Below are positions 36,430 through 45,934 of a stretch of 64,000 nt of DNA, one piece after another; position 1 is the first letter of the stretch; every line of letters starts with the position of its first letter. Under the pieces are notes generated by a model, which saw only the letters and a program-made list of their open reading frames with translations, was not told where the DNA came from and ran no database searches. Source of the DNA: JAUHXS01 sp965213575 (GTDB lineage Bacteria > Bacteroidota > Bacteroidia > Chitinophagales > JAUHXS01); the NCBI GenBank assembly GCA_965213575.1, contig CBDBZN010000019.1:77636-141635 (forward strand), given 5' to 3'. Position numbers and translations under genes: made by a program.

Positions 36430-37311
36430 ATGAAAAAATATTTAATACTTATATATTTTTGCATATATATTATTTTACCTTCATGCAATAATGCCAGCTC
36501 TTCAAATAATGAAGTTAAAGAAGAATATGACTTTATGAATCCGGAAGAGATATATGAGCTGCCTAAAGAATTGAAAGAAATTTCAGGATTAGAATATTTA
36601 GATGATGACCATTTGTTTGCCATACAAGATGAAGAAGGAAAAATTTATGTATATAATTTAAAGCAAAAGAAAATAACCAGAAAATATAAATTTAAAAAAG
36701 AAGGTGATTTCGAGGGAATAGCAATGCATCAAGATAAATTATATGCTCTAGAGAGTAGCGCGGAGTTATATAAAGTAGATTATGTAACTGATGAGGATAA
36801 ACTTGAAGATGATAAGGTAGATTTAAATATTAAAGATTGTGATGCAGAAGGCATTTGTATGGATAATGAAAGTGGTAAACTATTAGTAGTTTGCAAAAAA
36901 GTTAAAAAAAATGTTAAAATTTATTCTTGCAAACCAAAAGACAATGATGGAGAATTATATATTTCTATTCCTGAAAAAGAGATAGAAGAATACATTCTCA
37001 GCGATAATTTTTTAAAAACTTCTCACTTTGTAGGAAAATTATTCGGCATCATCCCTGAAGACCTATTCAAACCTTCCGGCATTGCTATACATCCAATTAA
37101 TAAAGACATTTATATCATATCTTTTCATAATTTTCTTATTATCAGAATAGATCGAGAAGGAAAACTAAAATATGTTCGCCCACTATTAAGCGAGTATTTT
37201 AGCCAACCTGAAGGCATAACATTTACCAATTTAGGAGACATGCTTATATCAAATGAATCTAAAGAAGGTAAACCTAATATTTTAAGATTTAAGTATAATT
37301 TAAATGACTAG
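36430..37311 (+). CDS. SdiA-regulated-type beta-propeller lipoprotein
   Basis: I start the gene at the ATG at 36430, which gives a proper lipoprotein signal (MKKYLILIYFCIYIILPSC, 293 residues). An in-frame ATG at 36379 would add 17 unlikely residues. The mature protein shows repeated propeller-like blades: ELKEISGLEYLDDDHLFAIQ, EGDFEGIAMHQDKLYALESS, KDCDAEGICMDNESGKLLVV, KPSGIAIHPINKDIYIIS and QPEGITFTNLGDMLISN. This matches the SdiA-regulated domain family of phytase-like propellers. Its last 8 bases overlap the start of the phosphatase-barrel gene, so they are translationally coupled and probably work in the same envelope process. Activity is unknown. Confidence 0.83.
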   Translation: MKKYLILIYFCIYIILPSCNNASSSNNEVKEEYDFMNPEEIYELPKELKEISGLEYLDDDHLFAIQDEEGKIYVYNLKQKKITRKYKFKKEGDFEGIAMHQDKLYALESSAELYKVDYVTDEDKLEDDKVDLNIKDCDAEGICMDNESGKLLVVCKKVKKNVKIYSCKPKDNDGELYISIPEKEIEEYILSDNFLKTSHFVGKLFGIIPEDLFKPSGIAIHPINKDIYIISFHNFLIIRIDREGKLKYVRPLLSEYFSQPEGITFTNLGDMLISNESKEGKPNILRFKYNLND

Positions 37312-40300
37312 AGGGCGGGGGCTAATATTAATAGCCGTTATATTTTTTTTAAGTAATTGCGGAACTTATAACCCGTGGTATTCTAAACGTGAAAAGAATT
37401 GGGAGGCTAGCACATTACCAAATGAAGAAGATCTTTTACATACAGTTTATCTTATAGGAGACGCAGGCCAACCGGATAAAGATAAGCAAGAACCTTCCTT
37501 AAGACTGTTAGAAAGTTATCTTAAAGATGGTGATTCTACAGAAAATGCTAATAAAACAGTAGTATTTTTAGGAGATAATATATATCGATACGGATTACCG
37601 GAAGAAGATGATAATGACAGAGCAGAAGCAGAGAGAAGGATTAATGCTCAACTTGATATTGTAAAAGGCCATCCCGGAAAAAAAATTTTTATCCCCGGCA
37701 ATCATGATTGGGATCATAGCGGCTCAAAAGGCTATAAACGAATTATAGCTCAGCAAAATTATGTCGAAAATTATTTAGAGAGCCAACAAGTATATTATCC
37801 CGGCGGTGGCTGTCCAGGGCCATCTGAAATTAATCTTAATGATCAAACAGTGCTAATAGTAATCGACTCTGAATGGTGGCTCCATAAATACTACCGTCCT
37901 TATGGAAATTCAAGTCCCTGTGATGCAACGGATGAAGTAGATTTCTTAATTCAATTGGAAGATGTAGTTGATAAAAATAAAGATAAACACATTGTTATAG
38001 CATTACATCACCCTTTAAGAAGCAATGGCAATCACGGCGGGCATTATTCTATTACTGACTATTTATTTCCTATTACTTTAAAATATCCTAACTGGTATGT
38101 ACCTCTCCCAATTATTGGTGCTATTTATCCAATAGCCCGACAATATGGGTATTCTCGACAAGATATTCCTAATGCTAAATATCAAAAACTAATAAAAGGC
38201 ATTTTAAATATTATTCGAGATAAAAAAAATGTGACAATAGCAGCCGGGCATGAGCATAACTTGCAATTTCATCAAATAGGTGAGAATAATCATATAGTAA
38301 GTGGCTCAGGGTGCAAACAAAAACATGTTGTAAAAAGAAACGGCGCCTCTTTTGTTGTACAGCAAAAAGGTTTTGCGAGAATAAATTACTATAAAAATGG
38401 AGAAGCGTGGGTGGAATTTATTTTACCCGAAGAAGATGGTGCGGTAGGTAAAGTAGTTTTCAGAAGGCCACTTGGTGCTATTGATAATAGAGATAAAGTT
38501 GTCACCACCTTTGAAGAAGAAAATTACCAAGATAGTGTAAAGACAGTTGTACCCGGTAAAGATTATGCGACTAACAGTTTTTTAAAAAAACTCTTCCTCG
38601 GCAAGCATTATCGGCAGGTATGGAGCACTCCAGTACAAGTCAAATATCTAGATTTAGATAGAGAATATGGTGGTATAAAACCGCTTAAAAAAGGTGGGGG
38701 CCAACAGACTTATTCTTTAAGATGTGAAGGTGGAGATGGTTTTCAATGTACTTTAAGGTCTATTGATAAAGATCCTGCTGCTGCTTTACCTGAAGGATTA
38801 AGAAGAACATTGGCAGCTGACATTGTTCAAGATCAAATATCCACAAGTCATCCATATGGAGCGTTAACAATTCCCAGGTTAGCCGATGCAGTTGGCGTTT
38901 ATCATACCAATCCTAAATTGCGATATATACCTTATTCGCCACGCTTGGGCAGTCATTTAGACGAATTTGGAGGCATGTTGATTTTAATGGAAATCCGCCC
39001 TGATGAAGACCTTAGCCAATTTGCTAATTTTGGTAATTCTGAAAATGTAGTGGGCACAGATAGAATGTGGGAACAAGTTATTGAAGATAATGACAATGAA
39101 GTGGATCAAGATTATTTTCTAAAAGCCAGATTACTAGATATGTTCATTGGAGACTGGGACCGACATTCAGATCAATGGAGATGGGCTGAATTTGATAAAG
39201 AAGGCAAAGGTGAAATATATAAAGCAATACCTAGAGACAGAGATAATGTTTATGTAAAATACGATGGTATATTACCGGCATTTGCAGCAAGTATATGGGG
39301 TCAACGAAAGCTGACTAATTTTGGATATCACTTCACCGATGTTGTAGGACTTAATATAAATGGAGCTCAAATGGATTATCCTTTTTTAAACGACTTGGAT
39401 CGCCGAGATTGGCAATTAGCAATTGATACTTTTAAGAGAAAAATGACTGATGAAGTAATCGATTCTGCTATTAATGATTTACCTGTTGAAGTTCAAAATA
39501 TCCAAAGTGATGAGATCAAGGCAAAATTAAAAAGCCGTAGAGATGAAATGGACAAACTTATTCCTAAATATTATGAAAAATTAGCTAAAGAAGTTGATAT
39601 ACCTACTTCTGATAAACATGAATTTGTTTTTATCAACAGAATAAATAATGATAGTACGCTTGTCCAGATCTATAAAAGAAAAAAGGATGGAGAAATAAAA
39701 CAAAAATTATATGATCGTGTATTCCTAACTAATGAAACTAAAGAAATTCGCGTCTATACATTAGGAGGCGAAGACAGTGTTGTAATATCAGGTAAGGTAA
39801 ACCGGGGTATCAAATTAAGAATTTTGACAGGAGATGACAATGATATAGTAATTGATAACTCAGAAGTAACCGGCTTAAAAAGAAAAACTAAAATATATGA
39901 TGATCGAGATATAAATAATCAATTTATCCCTTCTTCCGAAACTAAAATTATAAGAACAAATGGAAGTTGGGTAAAAGGATATGATCGCTTAGGCTATAAA
40001 GCAGATGAAAACATCCCTATATTATTTGTAGAGTACGATATAGATAATGGTATTTATTTGGGAGCGGGATTTAAATCAGTAAATTATGGATTTGCAAAAA
40101 GCCCTTTTATATATAATCAAACCATTAGGGGCGATTATTCCTTTCGAACCCAAGCTTTTAACATTATGTACAAAGGTAATTGGCCGATGTTATTTAATAG
40201 AAATACAGGTTTTACCTTTTCAGGACAATGGTTTAATTCACGTTCTTTTATAAATTATTTTGGACAAGGAAACAGCACTGATTTTACATTTGATCACACA

Positions 40301-41041
40301 TTTTATCGTATACGGTTTAATGGATTCAATTTTAAATCTTCAGTAGACTTTGGAAAGTCCAGAAGAGCTCAACTTAAAGTAGGCCCTGTTTTTGAAGCCA
40401 CACAAATTGATAGCAATCAAAATACTTTCATTAATGAACCGGATGTTGATGTTAATAACTTACAAGACAATTATGTATTTCTTCCAGGTTTAGATGTCCG
40501 AGCTATTTTTGACCTCACTGATAATATACAAGCACCAACTACAGGATTTTATTTTACTACCGGAATAAAATACTATAAAAGCTTTTCTGAGAATTCTTAT
40601 GAATTCACCAATCTAAATGCTGAAACAAAATTTTATGTAACTCCTAATACGGCTCCTCGATTAACGATCGCTGCCAGGTTAGGGGGAGAAAAAAATATTG
40701 GTTCTTACCCCTTTTTTAAATCAAGTTTTATAGGAGGGCGAACAAATTTACGAGGATTTCGACGAACACGATTTGCAGGCCATTCATCAGCTTATCAGAG
40801 CTTAGAATTAAGGTTTAAAATGACCAATATTAATAATTATTTAATAACCGGTAATTTCGGCCCCTTAGCCTTTGTCGATAATGCACGTGTTTGGAGTGAT
40901 GTACCGGAAGCAGATATATGGCATACTGGTGTAGGGGGAGGCTTATGGTTAAATTTATATAATTTATTTACAGTATCCGGAAGTGTGAGCTTCTCAAAAG
41001 AAGGCCCTTACTTTTTGGTAAACAGTGGCTTTTTCTTTTAA
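37304..41041 (+). CDS. metallophosphatase / kinase-like domain / Omp85-type barrel fusion
   Basis: The 1,245-residue protein begins with a lipoprotein signal (FFLSNC, Cys19). Residues 47-400 form a calcineurin-like phosphatase with all main motifs: IGDAG (51-55), LGDN (89-92), GNHDWD (132-137), LHHP (234-237) and GHEHN (315-319). Residues 445-770 form a separate domain with a Gly-rich loop (KKGGGQQTYSL, 462-471) and a segment FIGDWDRHSDQW (614-625), then AIPRDRDNVY (641-650). This arrangement recalls CotH, HipA and PI-kinase folds, though Gln624 replaces the usual Asn. Residues 900-1245 are a beta-barrel with the Omp85-like GGRTNLRGFRRTRFAG motif and a C-terminal Phe. I infer a phosphatase tethered to the outer membrane. 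Kinase activity is speculative. Confidence 0.87.
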   Translation: MTRGRGLILIAVIFFLSNCGTYNPWYSKREKNWEASTLPNEEDLLHTVYLIGDAGQPDKDKQEPSLRLLESYLKDGDSTENANKTVVFLGDNIYRYGLPEEDDNDRAEAERRINAQLDIVKGHPGKKIFIPGNHDWDHSGSKGYKRIIAQQNYVENYLESQQVYYPGGGCPGPSEINLNDQTVLIVIDSEWWLHKYYRPYGNSSPCDATDEVDFLIQLEDVVDKNKDKHIVIALHHPLRSNGNHGGHYSITDYLFPITLKYPNWYVPLPIIGAIYPIARQYGYSRQDIPNAKYQKLIKGILNIIRDKKNVTIAAGHEHNLQFHQIGENNHIVSGSGCKQKHVVKRNGASFVVQQKGFARINYYKNGEAWVEFILPEEDGAVGKVVFRRPLGAIDNRDKVVTTFEEENYQDSVKTVVPGKDYATNSFLKKLFLGKHYRQVWSTPVQVKYLDLDREYGGIKPLKKGGGQQTYSLRCEGGDGFQCTLRSIDKDPAAALPEGLRRTLAADIVQDQISTSHPYGALTIPRLADAVGVYHTNPKLRYIPYSPRLGSHLDEFGGMLILMEIRPDEDLSQFANFGNSENVVGTDRMWEQVIEDNDNEVDQDYFLKARLLDMFIGDWDRHSDQWRWAEFDKEGKGEIYKAIPRDRDNVYVKYDGILPAFAASIWGQRKLTNFGYHFTDVVGLNINGAQMDYPFLNDLDRRDWQLAIDTFKRKMTDEVIDSAINDLPVEVQNIQSDEIKAKLKSRRDEMDKLIPKYYEKLAKEVDIPTSDKHEFVFINRINNDSTLVQIYKRKKDGEIKQKLYDRVFLTNETKEIRVYTLGGEDSVVISGKVNRGIKLRILTGDDNDIVIDNSEVTGLKRKTKIYDDRDINNQFIPSSETKIIRTNGSWVKGYDRLGYKADENIPILFVEYDIDNGIYLGAGFKSVNYGFAKSPFIYNQTIRGDYSFRTQAFNIMYKGNWPMLFNRNTGFTFSGQWFNSRSFINYFGQGNSTDFTFDHTFYRIRFNGFNFKSSVDFGKSRRAQLKVGPVFEATQIDSNQNTFINEPDVDVNNLQDNYVFLPGLDVRAIFDLTDNIQAPTTGFYFTTGIKYYKSFSENSYEFTNLNAETKFYVTPNTAPRLTIAARLGGEKNIGSYPFFKSSFIGGRTNLRGFRRTRFAGHSSAYQSLELRFKMTNINNYLITGNFGPLAFVDNARVWSDVPEADIWHTGVGGGLWLNLYNLFTVSGSVSFSKEGPYFLVNSGFFF

Positions 41042-41052
41042 TAAATAGTAGA

Positions 41053-42102
41053 ATGAAAATTAATTTCATACTTCCAGCATTAGTTATACTAAGTTGCTTT
41101 ATAAAAATACATGCCCAAGAGGGAGTACTTGAAGATATAGGTGATGATGTAGATGCAGGCCTGACAGAAGATGTGGATAGGATTGGGCCGGGGCTAGCAA
41201 GTGATCCTCCCCCGAAGGTTGTTGTAGTAAGATATGAGAGGACAGGGCATACTATATTAACGTCTACTAGTGATAACCCTGAGTTAGGCGACACCACAGC
41301 ACAAGTGAATATGGTTAATGAATTCAGGGTAAAAGTTAAAGCTCCTTTATGGATCAAAGATAATACAAACATATTATACGGCTTTGCTTATAGTTATCAA
41401 GAATACAAGTTTGATGATCCAAATGATTTGACTTACTCTTTATATCAGAATATAGAAAACAAACATTTAAAAATCATTGAAAACAACATTTACTTTAATC
41501 ATTACCTAACTAGAAGACGATTTGTTGTCGCTAAACTGGGTACTTCATTTAATGGTGACTACTCAAAGGACGATTTGCCCCTTGTTAGATACCTTAAAGT
41601 AACTTTTTCTGCATCATATGGCTTCAGAAGAAGAGATGATTTGGCATGGGGTATTGCTTTATATTATAATTACAGCTTTGGCCGACAATCTATCTATCCG
41701 GCTATTTTATACAAGCGAGCTTTTAATAATAATTTCGGTGTAGAAGCATTGTTTCCCGGAAAAATAAACTTTTATTACTCTGCTTGGAGAGGAAATTTCT
41801 TTAATGCCGGATATACCTTGGAAGGCGCTAGCTACAGAATTCAGATTGATAGTGCACCACTCAATCAGTTTAGGTCATTGGAGCTTAGGAGGTCTGACAT
41901 ATCTCCATATTTTGCATTTGAACAACAAATTTACGACTTTATCTGGTTTAATATTACTGCAGGCTATCGGTTTAATATAAATTTTAATGTTGACCGTGAC
42001 AATAGAATTAGCACAGAAAGGCTAATTCATAACACGATAAAACCAACACCGTACTTATCTGCTTCTTTATTTTTGACTATCCCTAAAAAGTTTAGAAGAT
42101 AA
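41053..42102 (+). CDS. DUF6268-type outer-membrane barrel protein
   Basis: The 349-residue product has a signal peptide (LVILSCFIKIHAQ) and an acidic linker (LEDIGDDVDAGLTEDVDRIG). A series of beta strands follows that matches DUF6268 outer-membrane barrels as I recall them (INEFRVKVKAPLWIKDN-like strands, NNIYFNHYLTRRRFVVAKLG, YLKVTFSASYGFRRRDDLAW). It ends with a strand and basic tail (LFLTIPKKFRR). The start is 11 bases after the phosphatase-barrel gene, so these form an operon with the propeller lipoprotein. Function unknown. It may be a channel or a partner of the fusion protein. Confidence 0.78.
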   Translation: MKINFILPALVILSCFIKIHAQEGVLEDIGDDVDAGLTEDVDRIGPGLASDPPPKVVVVRYERTGHTILTSTSDNPELGDTTAQVNMVNEFRVKVKAPLWIKDNTNILYGFAYSYQEYKFDDPNDLTYSLYQNIENKHLKIIENNIYFNHYLTRRRFVVAKLGTSFNGDYSKDDLPLVRYLKVTFSASYGFRRRDDLAWGIALYYNYSFGRQSIYPAILYKRAFNNNFGVEALFPGKINFYYSAWRGNFFNAGYTLEGASYRIQIDSAPLNQFRSLELRRSDISPYFAFEQQIYDFIWFNITAGYRFNINFNVDRDNRISTERLIHNTIKPTPYLSASLFLTIPKKFRR

Positions 42103-42104
42103 TC

Positions 42105-42857
42105 TTAAAAAGAGATCCCTATTCCATTTAATAATGTAAAAAAAGTTTTTTGTACCCCGGGAGGCGGATTTGCATCAAAAGTGTAGTTAAACTGTATTCT
42201 AAATCTTAAATATTTATTTATATTAAATTCCACTTTACTATCTGAAGATAAGCGATAGTCAACAAAGTTTTTTAACAAGGGTTGATAATATGTCACATGC
42301 CCTAAAAAAACATTTTTACTGATTATCCAATTCCAAGATATATAATTACTTAGCCGATGATCTCTATTAATAAAAAAAGGTTTAAGTAACTCTTCATATT
42401 CATACATATATAAAACACCTGCAAATAATTGAAGTGAGTCATGCTGATAGATATTAAAGCGCGGCCCGGTGCCATTTAATACTCTTAAATTAATCTTTTG
42501 GATTTGATTATATTGATATTGCGAAAATGCTTCCCAAGTGACAGGATATTTTTCCAAATCATAGTTGTATCGAAGATGTTGAAAGCCACTATTTAACAAG
42601 TTTTGGCCGGCAACTCTTGTGAATTTAAAATTATTTAAAATTAAAAATCTGCTCCTATTATATCGATATAATAACTGAACATCACTGCCTGTTTGTAATA
42701 TGTCTTCATTAGTTCTCGTAAAGCTAAAATCAAAAGCTACTGAACCTGAGAAACCATTTTCCTCTCCTTCTATTCTTTTATTTTCAATATTTACTATTTG
42801 TGCAGATAACGATTGCATACAGATAACAAAAAATATTACGAACCCTAGCCACTTCAT
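42105..42857 (-). CDS. DUF481-family outer-membrane protein
   Basis: The 250-residue product has a signal peptide (FVICMQSLSAQ) and then the DUF481 pattern: GFSGSVAFDFSFTRTNEDIL, VQLLYRYNRSRFLILNNFKF, SGFQHLRYNYDL and WEAFSQYQYNQIQKINLRVL. Strands continue to the C-terminal Phe (LNGIGISF), as expected for a BAM substrate. DUF481 includes proteins described as salt-induced outer-membrane proteins, but no activity is known to me. It converges with the DUF6268 barrel gene with only 2 bases between stops. Confidence 0.82.
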   Translation of the reverse strand: MKWLGFVIFFVICMQSLSAQIVNIENKRIEGEENGFSGSVAFDFSFTRTNEDILQTGSDVQLLYRYNRSRFLILNNFKFTRVAGQNLLNSGFQHLRYNYDLEKYPVTWEAFSQYQYNQIQKINLRVLNGTGPRFNIYQHDSLQLFAGVLYMYEYEELLKPFFINRDHRLSNYISWNWIISKNVFLGHVTYYQPLLKNFVDYRLSSDSKVEFNINKYLRFRIQFNYTFDANPPPGVQKTFFTLLNGIGISF

Positions 42858-42992
42858 ATAGCAAAGATAATATTAACGTGATTAAGTTCAGAATGGATAA
42901 TTTCTTAAAATTCTATTCTAAATTCTAAATTCTCAACTGATAAAGATTTATCGTATTTTCGTTACAAGCTAAAAACAAATGAAGCAAATAAA

Positions 42993-44639
42993 ATGGCGAA
43001 AATAACCAAGGAAGAGCTGGAAGCGAATAAAAATGAAGACCATATTCGGTTAATGATCTCTGATCTTCATAAAATTATAGATAACATTAAGCTGGGAGGT
43101 GGCACTAAACGCATTGAAAAGCTTCATAGTAAAGGTAAAATGACCGCGAGAGAACGGATTGCTTACCTTATCGATAAAGGTTCTGAAACAATAGAAATCG
43201 GCACTTTCACCGGCTATGAAATGTATGAAGAATATGGAGGGTGTCCGGCCGGCGGCGTCATAGTAACAATGGGTTATGTATCTGAAAAGCAATGCATCAT
43301 TGTTGCTAATGATGCTACTGTTAAAGCAGGAGCTTGGTTTCCAATTACGGGCAAAAAGAACTTAAGAGCTCAGGAAATATCGATGGAAAATAACTTACCT
43401 ATTATATATTTAGTTGATAGTGCGGGAGTCTTTTTACCTATGCAAGATGAAATCTTTCCTGATAAAGAACATTTTGGGCGAATATTCAGAAATAATGCCA
43501 TTATGTCTTCAGAAGGAATTACACAAATTGCTGCCATCATGGGTAGTTGTGTTGCCGGAGGAGCTTATTTACCTATAATGTCTGATGAGGCACTTATAGT
43601 TGACAAAACGGGATCAGTATTCTTAGCAGGCTCTTATTTAGTAAAAGCAGCCATCGGCGAAGATATTGACAATGAAACACTGGGTGGCGCCACGACTCAT
43701 TGTGAGATTTCGGGAGTTACAGATTACAAAATGCCTAATGATAAAGCGTGCTTGGATAAGATCAAAAAAATCGTAAATAAAATCGGTGATTTTGACAAAG
43801 CGGGATTTAATAGAATTAAATCCGTACCACCTAAAAAAGACGTTAACGAAATATATGGATATGTGCCTATCAATAACGCTAAGCCATACGAGGTAAGAGA
43901 AATTATAGAGCGGTTGATTGATAATTCTGAGTTTGAGGAATACAAACCGGAGTTTGGAAAAACTATTGTATGTGGTTATGCACGAGTTGATGGCTGGGCA
44001 GTGGGTATTGTGGCTAACCAAAGAGAAATTGTAAAAACCCGTAAAGGTGAAATGCAGTTTGGAGGAGTGATATATTCTGATTCTGCTGACAAGGCAGCAC
44101 GATTTATCATGAACTGTAATCAAAAGAAAATTCCATTGGTTTTCTTGCAAGACGTAACTGGTTTTATGGTTGGTTCAAAATCTGAGCATGGTGGCATTAT
44201 CAAAGATGGAGCAAAGCTTGTAAATGCTGTATCAAATTCAATAGTGCCCAAGATTACCATCATTATTGGCAATTCTTATGGAGCAGGTAATTATGCTATG
44301 TGCGGAAAAGCTTATGACCCTAGGCTGATTGCTGCTTGGCCTAATGCAAAAATAGCTGTTATGGGAGGTGCGCAAGCTGCTAAAACTTTGATGCAAATAC
44401 AAGTTGCATCTATGAAAAGCAAAGGCGAAGAAGTGGATGAACAAAAGCAAGAAAAAATATTGCAAGATATTACTGCTAAATATGACAGGCAAACTACTGC
44501 TTATTATGCAGCTGCACGGCTATGGGTAGATGAAATTATCGACCCGAAAGATACTCGAAAATGGATATCTATGGGAATTGAAGCAGCTAATCATAAGCCG
44601 ATAACTAAAGCTTTCAATGTAGGCGTTATTCAAACTTAA
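42993..44639 (+). CDS. acyl-CoA carboxylase, carboxyltransferase (beta) subunit, MCC-like
   Basis: The 548-residue protein is a biotin-dependent carboxyltransferase of the crotonase superfamily. It moves CO2 from carboxybiotin to an acyl-CoA. Two oxyanion-type motifs are visible: IMGSCVAGGAYLPIMSDE in the N half and GNSYGAGNYAMCGKAYDPRL in the C half, with WPNAKIAVMGGAQAAKTL. The AGNYxMCGxAYDPR signature is typical of methylcrotonyl-CoA carboxylase in leucine degradation, so I favour that over propionyl-CoA carboxylase. The biotin-carrying alpha subunit is not in the window. Its stop overlaps by 4 bases with the stop of the convergent glycosyltransferase gene. Confidence 0.88.
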   Translation: MAKITKEELEANKNEDHIRLMISDLHKIIDNIKLGGGTKRIEKLHSKGKMTARERIAYLIDKGSETIEIGTFTGYEMYEEYGGCPAGGVIVTMGYVSEKQCIIVANDATVKAGAWFPITGKKNLRAQEISMENNLPIIYLVDSAGVFLPMQDEIFPDKEHFGRIFRNNAIMSSEGITQIAAIMGSCVAGGAYLPIMSDEALIVDKTGSVFLAGSYLVKAAIGEDIDNETLGGATTHCEISGVTDYKMPNDKACLDKIKKIVNKIGDFDKAGFNRIKSVPPKKDVNEIYGYVPINNAKPYEVREIIERLIDNSEFEEYKPEFGKTIVCGYARVDGWAVGIVANQREIVKTRKGEMQFGGVIYSDSADKAARFIMNCNQKKIPLVFLQDVTGFMVGSKSEHGGIIKDGAKLVNAVSNSIVPKITIIIGNSYGAGNYAMCGKAYDPRLIAAWPNAKIAVMGGAQAAKTLMQIQVASMKSKGEEVDEQKQEKILQDITAKYDRQTTAYYAAARLWVDEIIDPKDTRKWISMGIEAANHKPITKAFNVGVIQT

Positions 44640-45934
44640 TGAGAAGCTTCAGCCGGATTTTCTATTCTATCAGAAATAGTATGATTGGTTTTTATAGAAG
44701 CAAATAGTAAGGATGCAACTAAAATGATAAATGGTTGTACGACCACTCTAAATCGAGCATCTAATTCAGGCCCGGCGGATAAAAAAGCAAAATACATTAT
44801 GATTAATGTAATTATTAAAAATAATTTATTTGCTATTACTTTTCGAATATGTAAAGCACAAAACAGTAAAATTAGTAATTGTAATAACATTTGAATGGCT
44901 ACTAATCCTGAGATCAACAGGCTATTCTTATGTATATTGAGTTGCTCTGCAGCCATACTTCGAACAGGAATAATCCAAAATTTTATAAAATTTATCATAA
45001 AGCTTTTAGCATAAACAACCGGATGCTGAATAATTATCTCTTTAGCCCGATTAATCATATAATCATTGACTAATCCTGTATTGTTATAATAATGTGCCCC
45101 TACTCTATTCCATGTTTCATTCCATAATTCTTGTTGAACATTTTCAAGCGATTTCTCTTCTGTTTGCGCTTTAACATCAGCTGCCCTATACAGCAATAAG
45201 TTAGTAGCTCCAATAGAACTGATCATGATAGTATGGTGGGTGTGATAATTTCGCATCAACCATGGAGAGATTGTTAAACTTGAGATCAGGATTATAACCA
45301 ACCCTTTTTTATAACTTTTTCTTTGCAAAAATAGGATGCTTAAAAATATTAATATTGGTAAAAAAACAGCAATAGGCCTGCATAAAATAGCTAAGCCTAA
45401 GAAAAATCCTGCATATACGTAATTTTTCCATCTAGTAAATTCTAAAGACTTACTTAGAAAAAGAACACTAAATAACAATAAAGTTGCGAAAACCGTCTCG
45501 GTCAGCATACTGCTAGCTAAAACTATAGAAGGAAGGTCAATTGCCAGGAAAAACATTCCAACAGCACTTATAAATTTATTTTTTAAAAAAGTATGTATTA
45601 GTTGATAAAGCAAATAACAATTTAAGAGCGCTAAACCTATTTGAAAAACAATTAAACCAACTATATCTAAAAGAATAAATTTAAAAAAAGCCCATGTTAG
45701 AGGATAAACCGGAGTTCGGGTATGGTTAGGAAAATATGGCCCCTCCTTCTCTATACTGTATTTACTATGTTGAATTATGTTTTCTGCTAATTGCTCATAT
45801 TGATAAGAATCATAGAAATATAAACCTTCACTTCCACTTTCATTTAAAACTAATCCCAAATAAGCTACTCTTAAAAATACTGCCAATAAAAATACATTGG
45901 AAAAAGTAAAAATCTTTTGTGCTGCTTTGTTCAA
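44636..45934 (-). CDS. ArnT/PMT-like GT-C membrane glycosyltransferase
   Basis: The 432-residue protein has about ten membrane segments. An early periplasmic loop contains GLYFYDSYQYEQLAENII and GPYFPNHTRTPVYPLTW, the place where GT-C enzymes carry their catalytic acidic residue. Such enzymes transfer sugars from a lipid-phosphate donor to lipids, glycans or proteins on the outer face of the inner membrane. It is the last gene of a six-gene glycan operon, and its start overlaps the end of the dehydratase gene by 4 bases. The acceptor is unknown. The basic cytoplasmic tail (IKTNHTISDRIENPAEASH) is unremarkable. Confidence 0.82.
   Translation of the reverse strand: MNKAAQKIFTFSNVFLLAVFLRVAYLGLVLNESGSEGLYFYDSYQYEQLAENIIQHSKYSIEKEGPYFPNHTRTPVYPLTWAFFKFILLDIVGLIVFQIGLALLNCYLLYQLIHTFLKNKFISAVGMFFLAIDLPSIVLASSMLTETVFATLLLFSVLFLSKSLEFTRWKNYVYAGFFLGLAILCRPIAVFLPILIFLSILFLQRKSYKKGLVIILISSLTISPWLMRNYHTHHTIMISSIGATNLLLYRAADVKAQTEEKSLENVQQELWNETWNRVGAHYYNNTGLVNDYMINRAKEIIIQHPVVYAKSFMINFIKFWIIPVRSMAAEQLNIHKNSLLISGLVAIQMLLQLLILLFCALHIRKVIANKLFLIITLIIMYFAFLSAGPELDARFRVVVQPFIILVASLLFASIKTNHTISDRIENPAEASH

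Noticed and set aside
43638..44150. A 170-codon reverse frame within the carboxylase gene
   Set aside because: It is antisense to strongly conserved enzyme motifs and has no recognisable domain.
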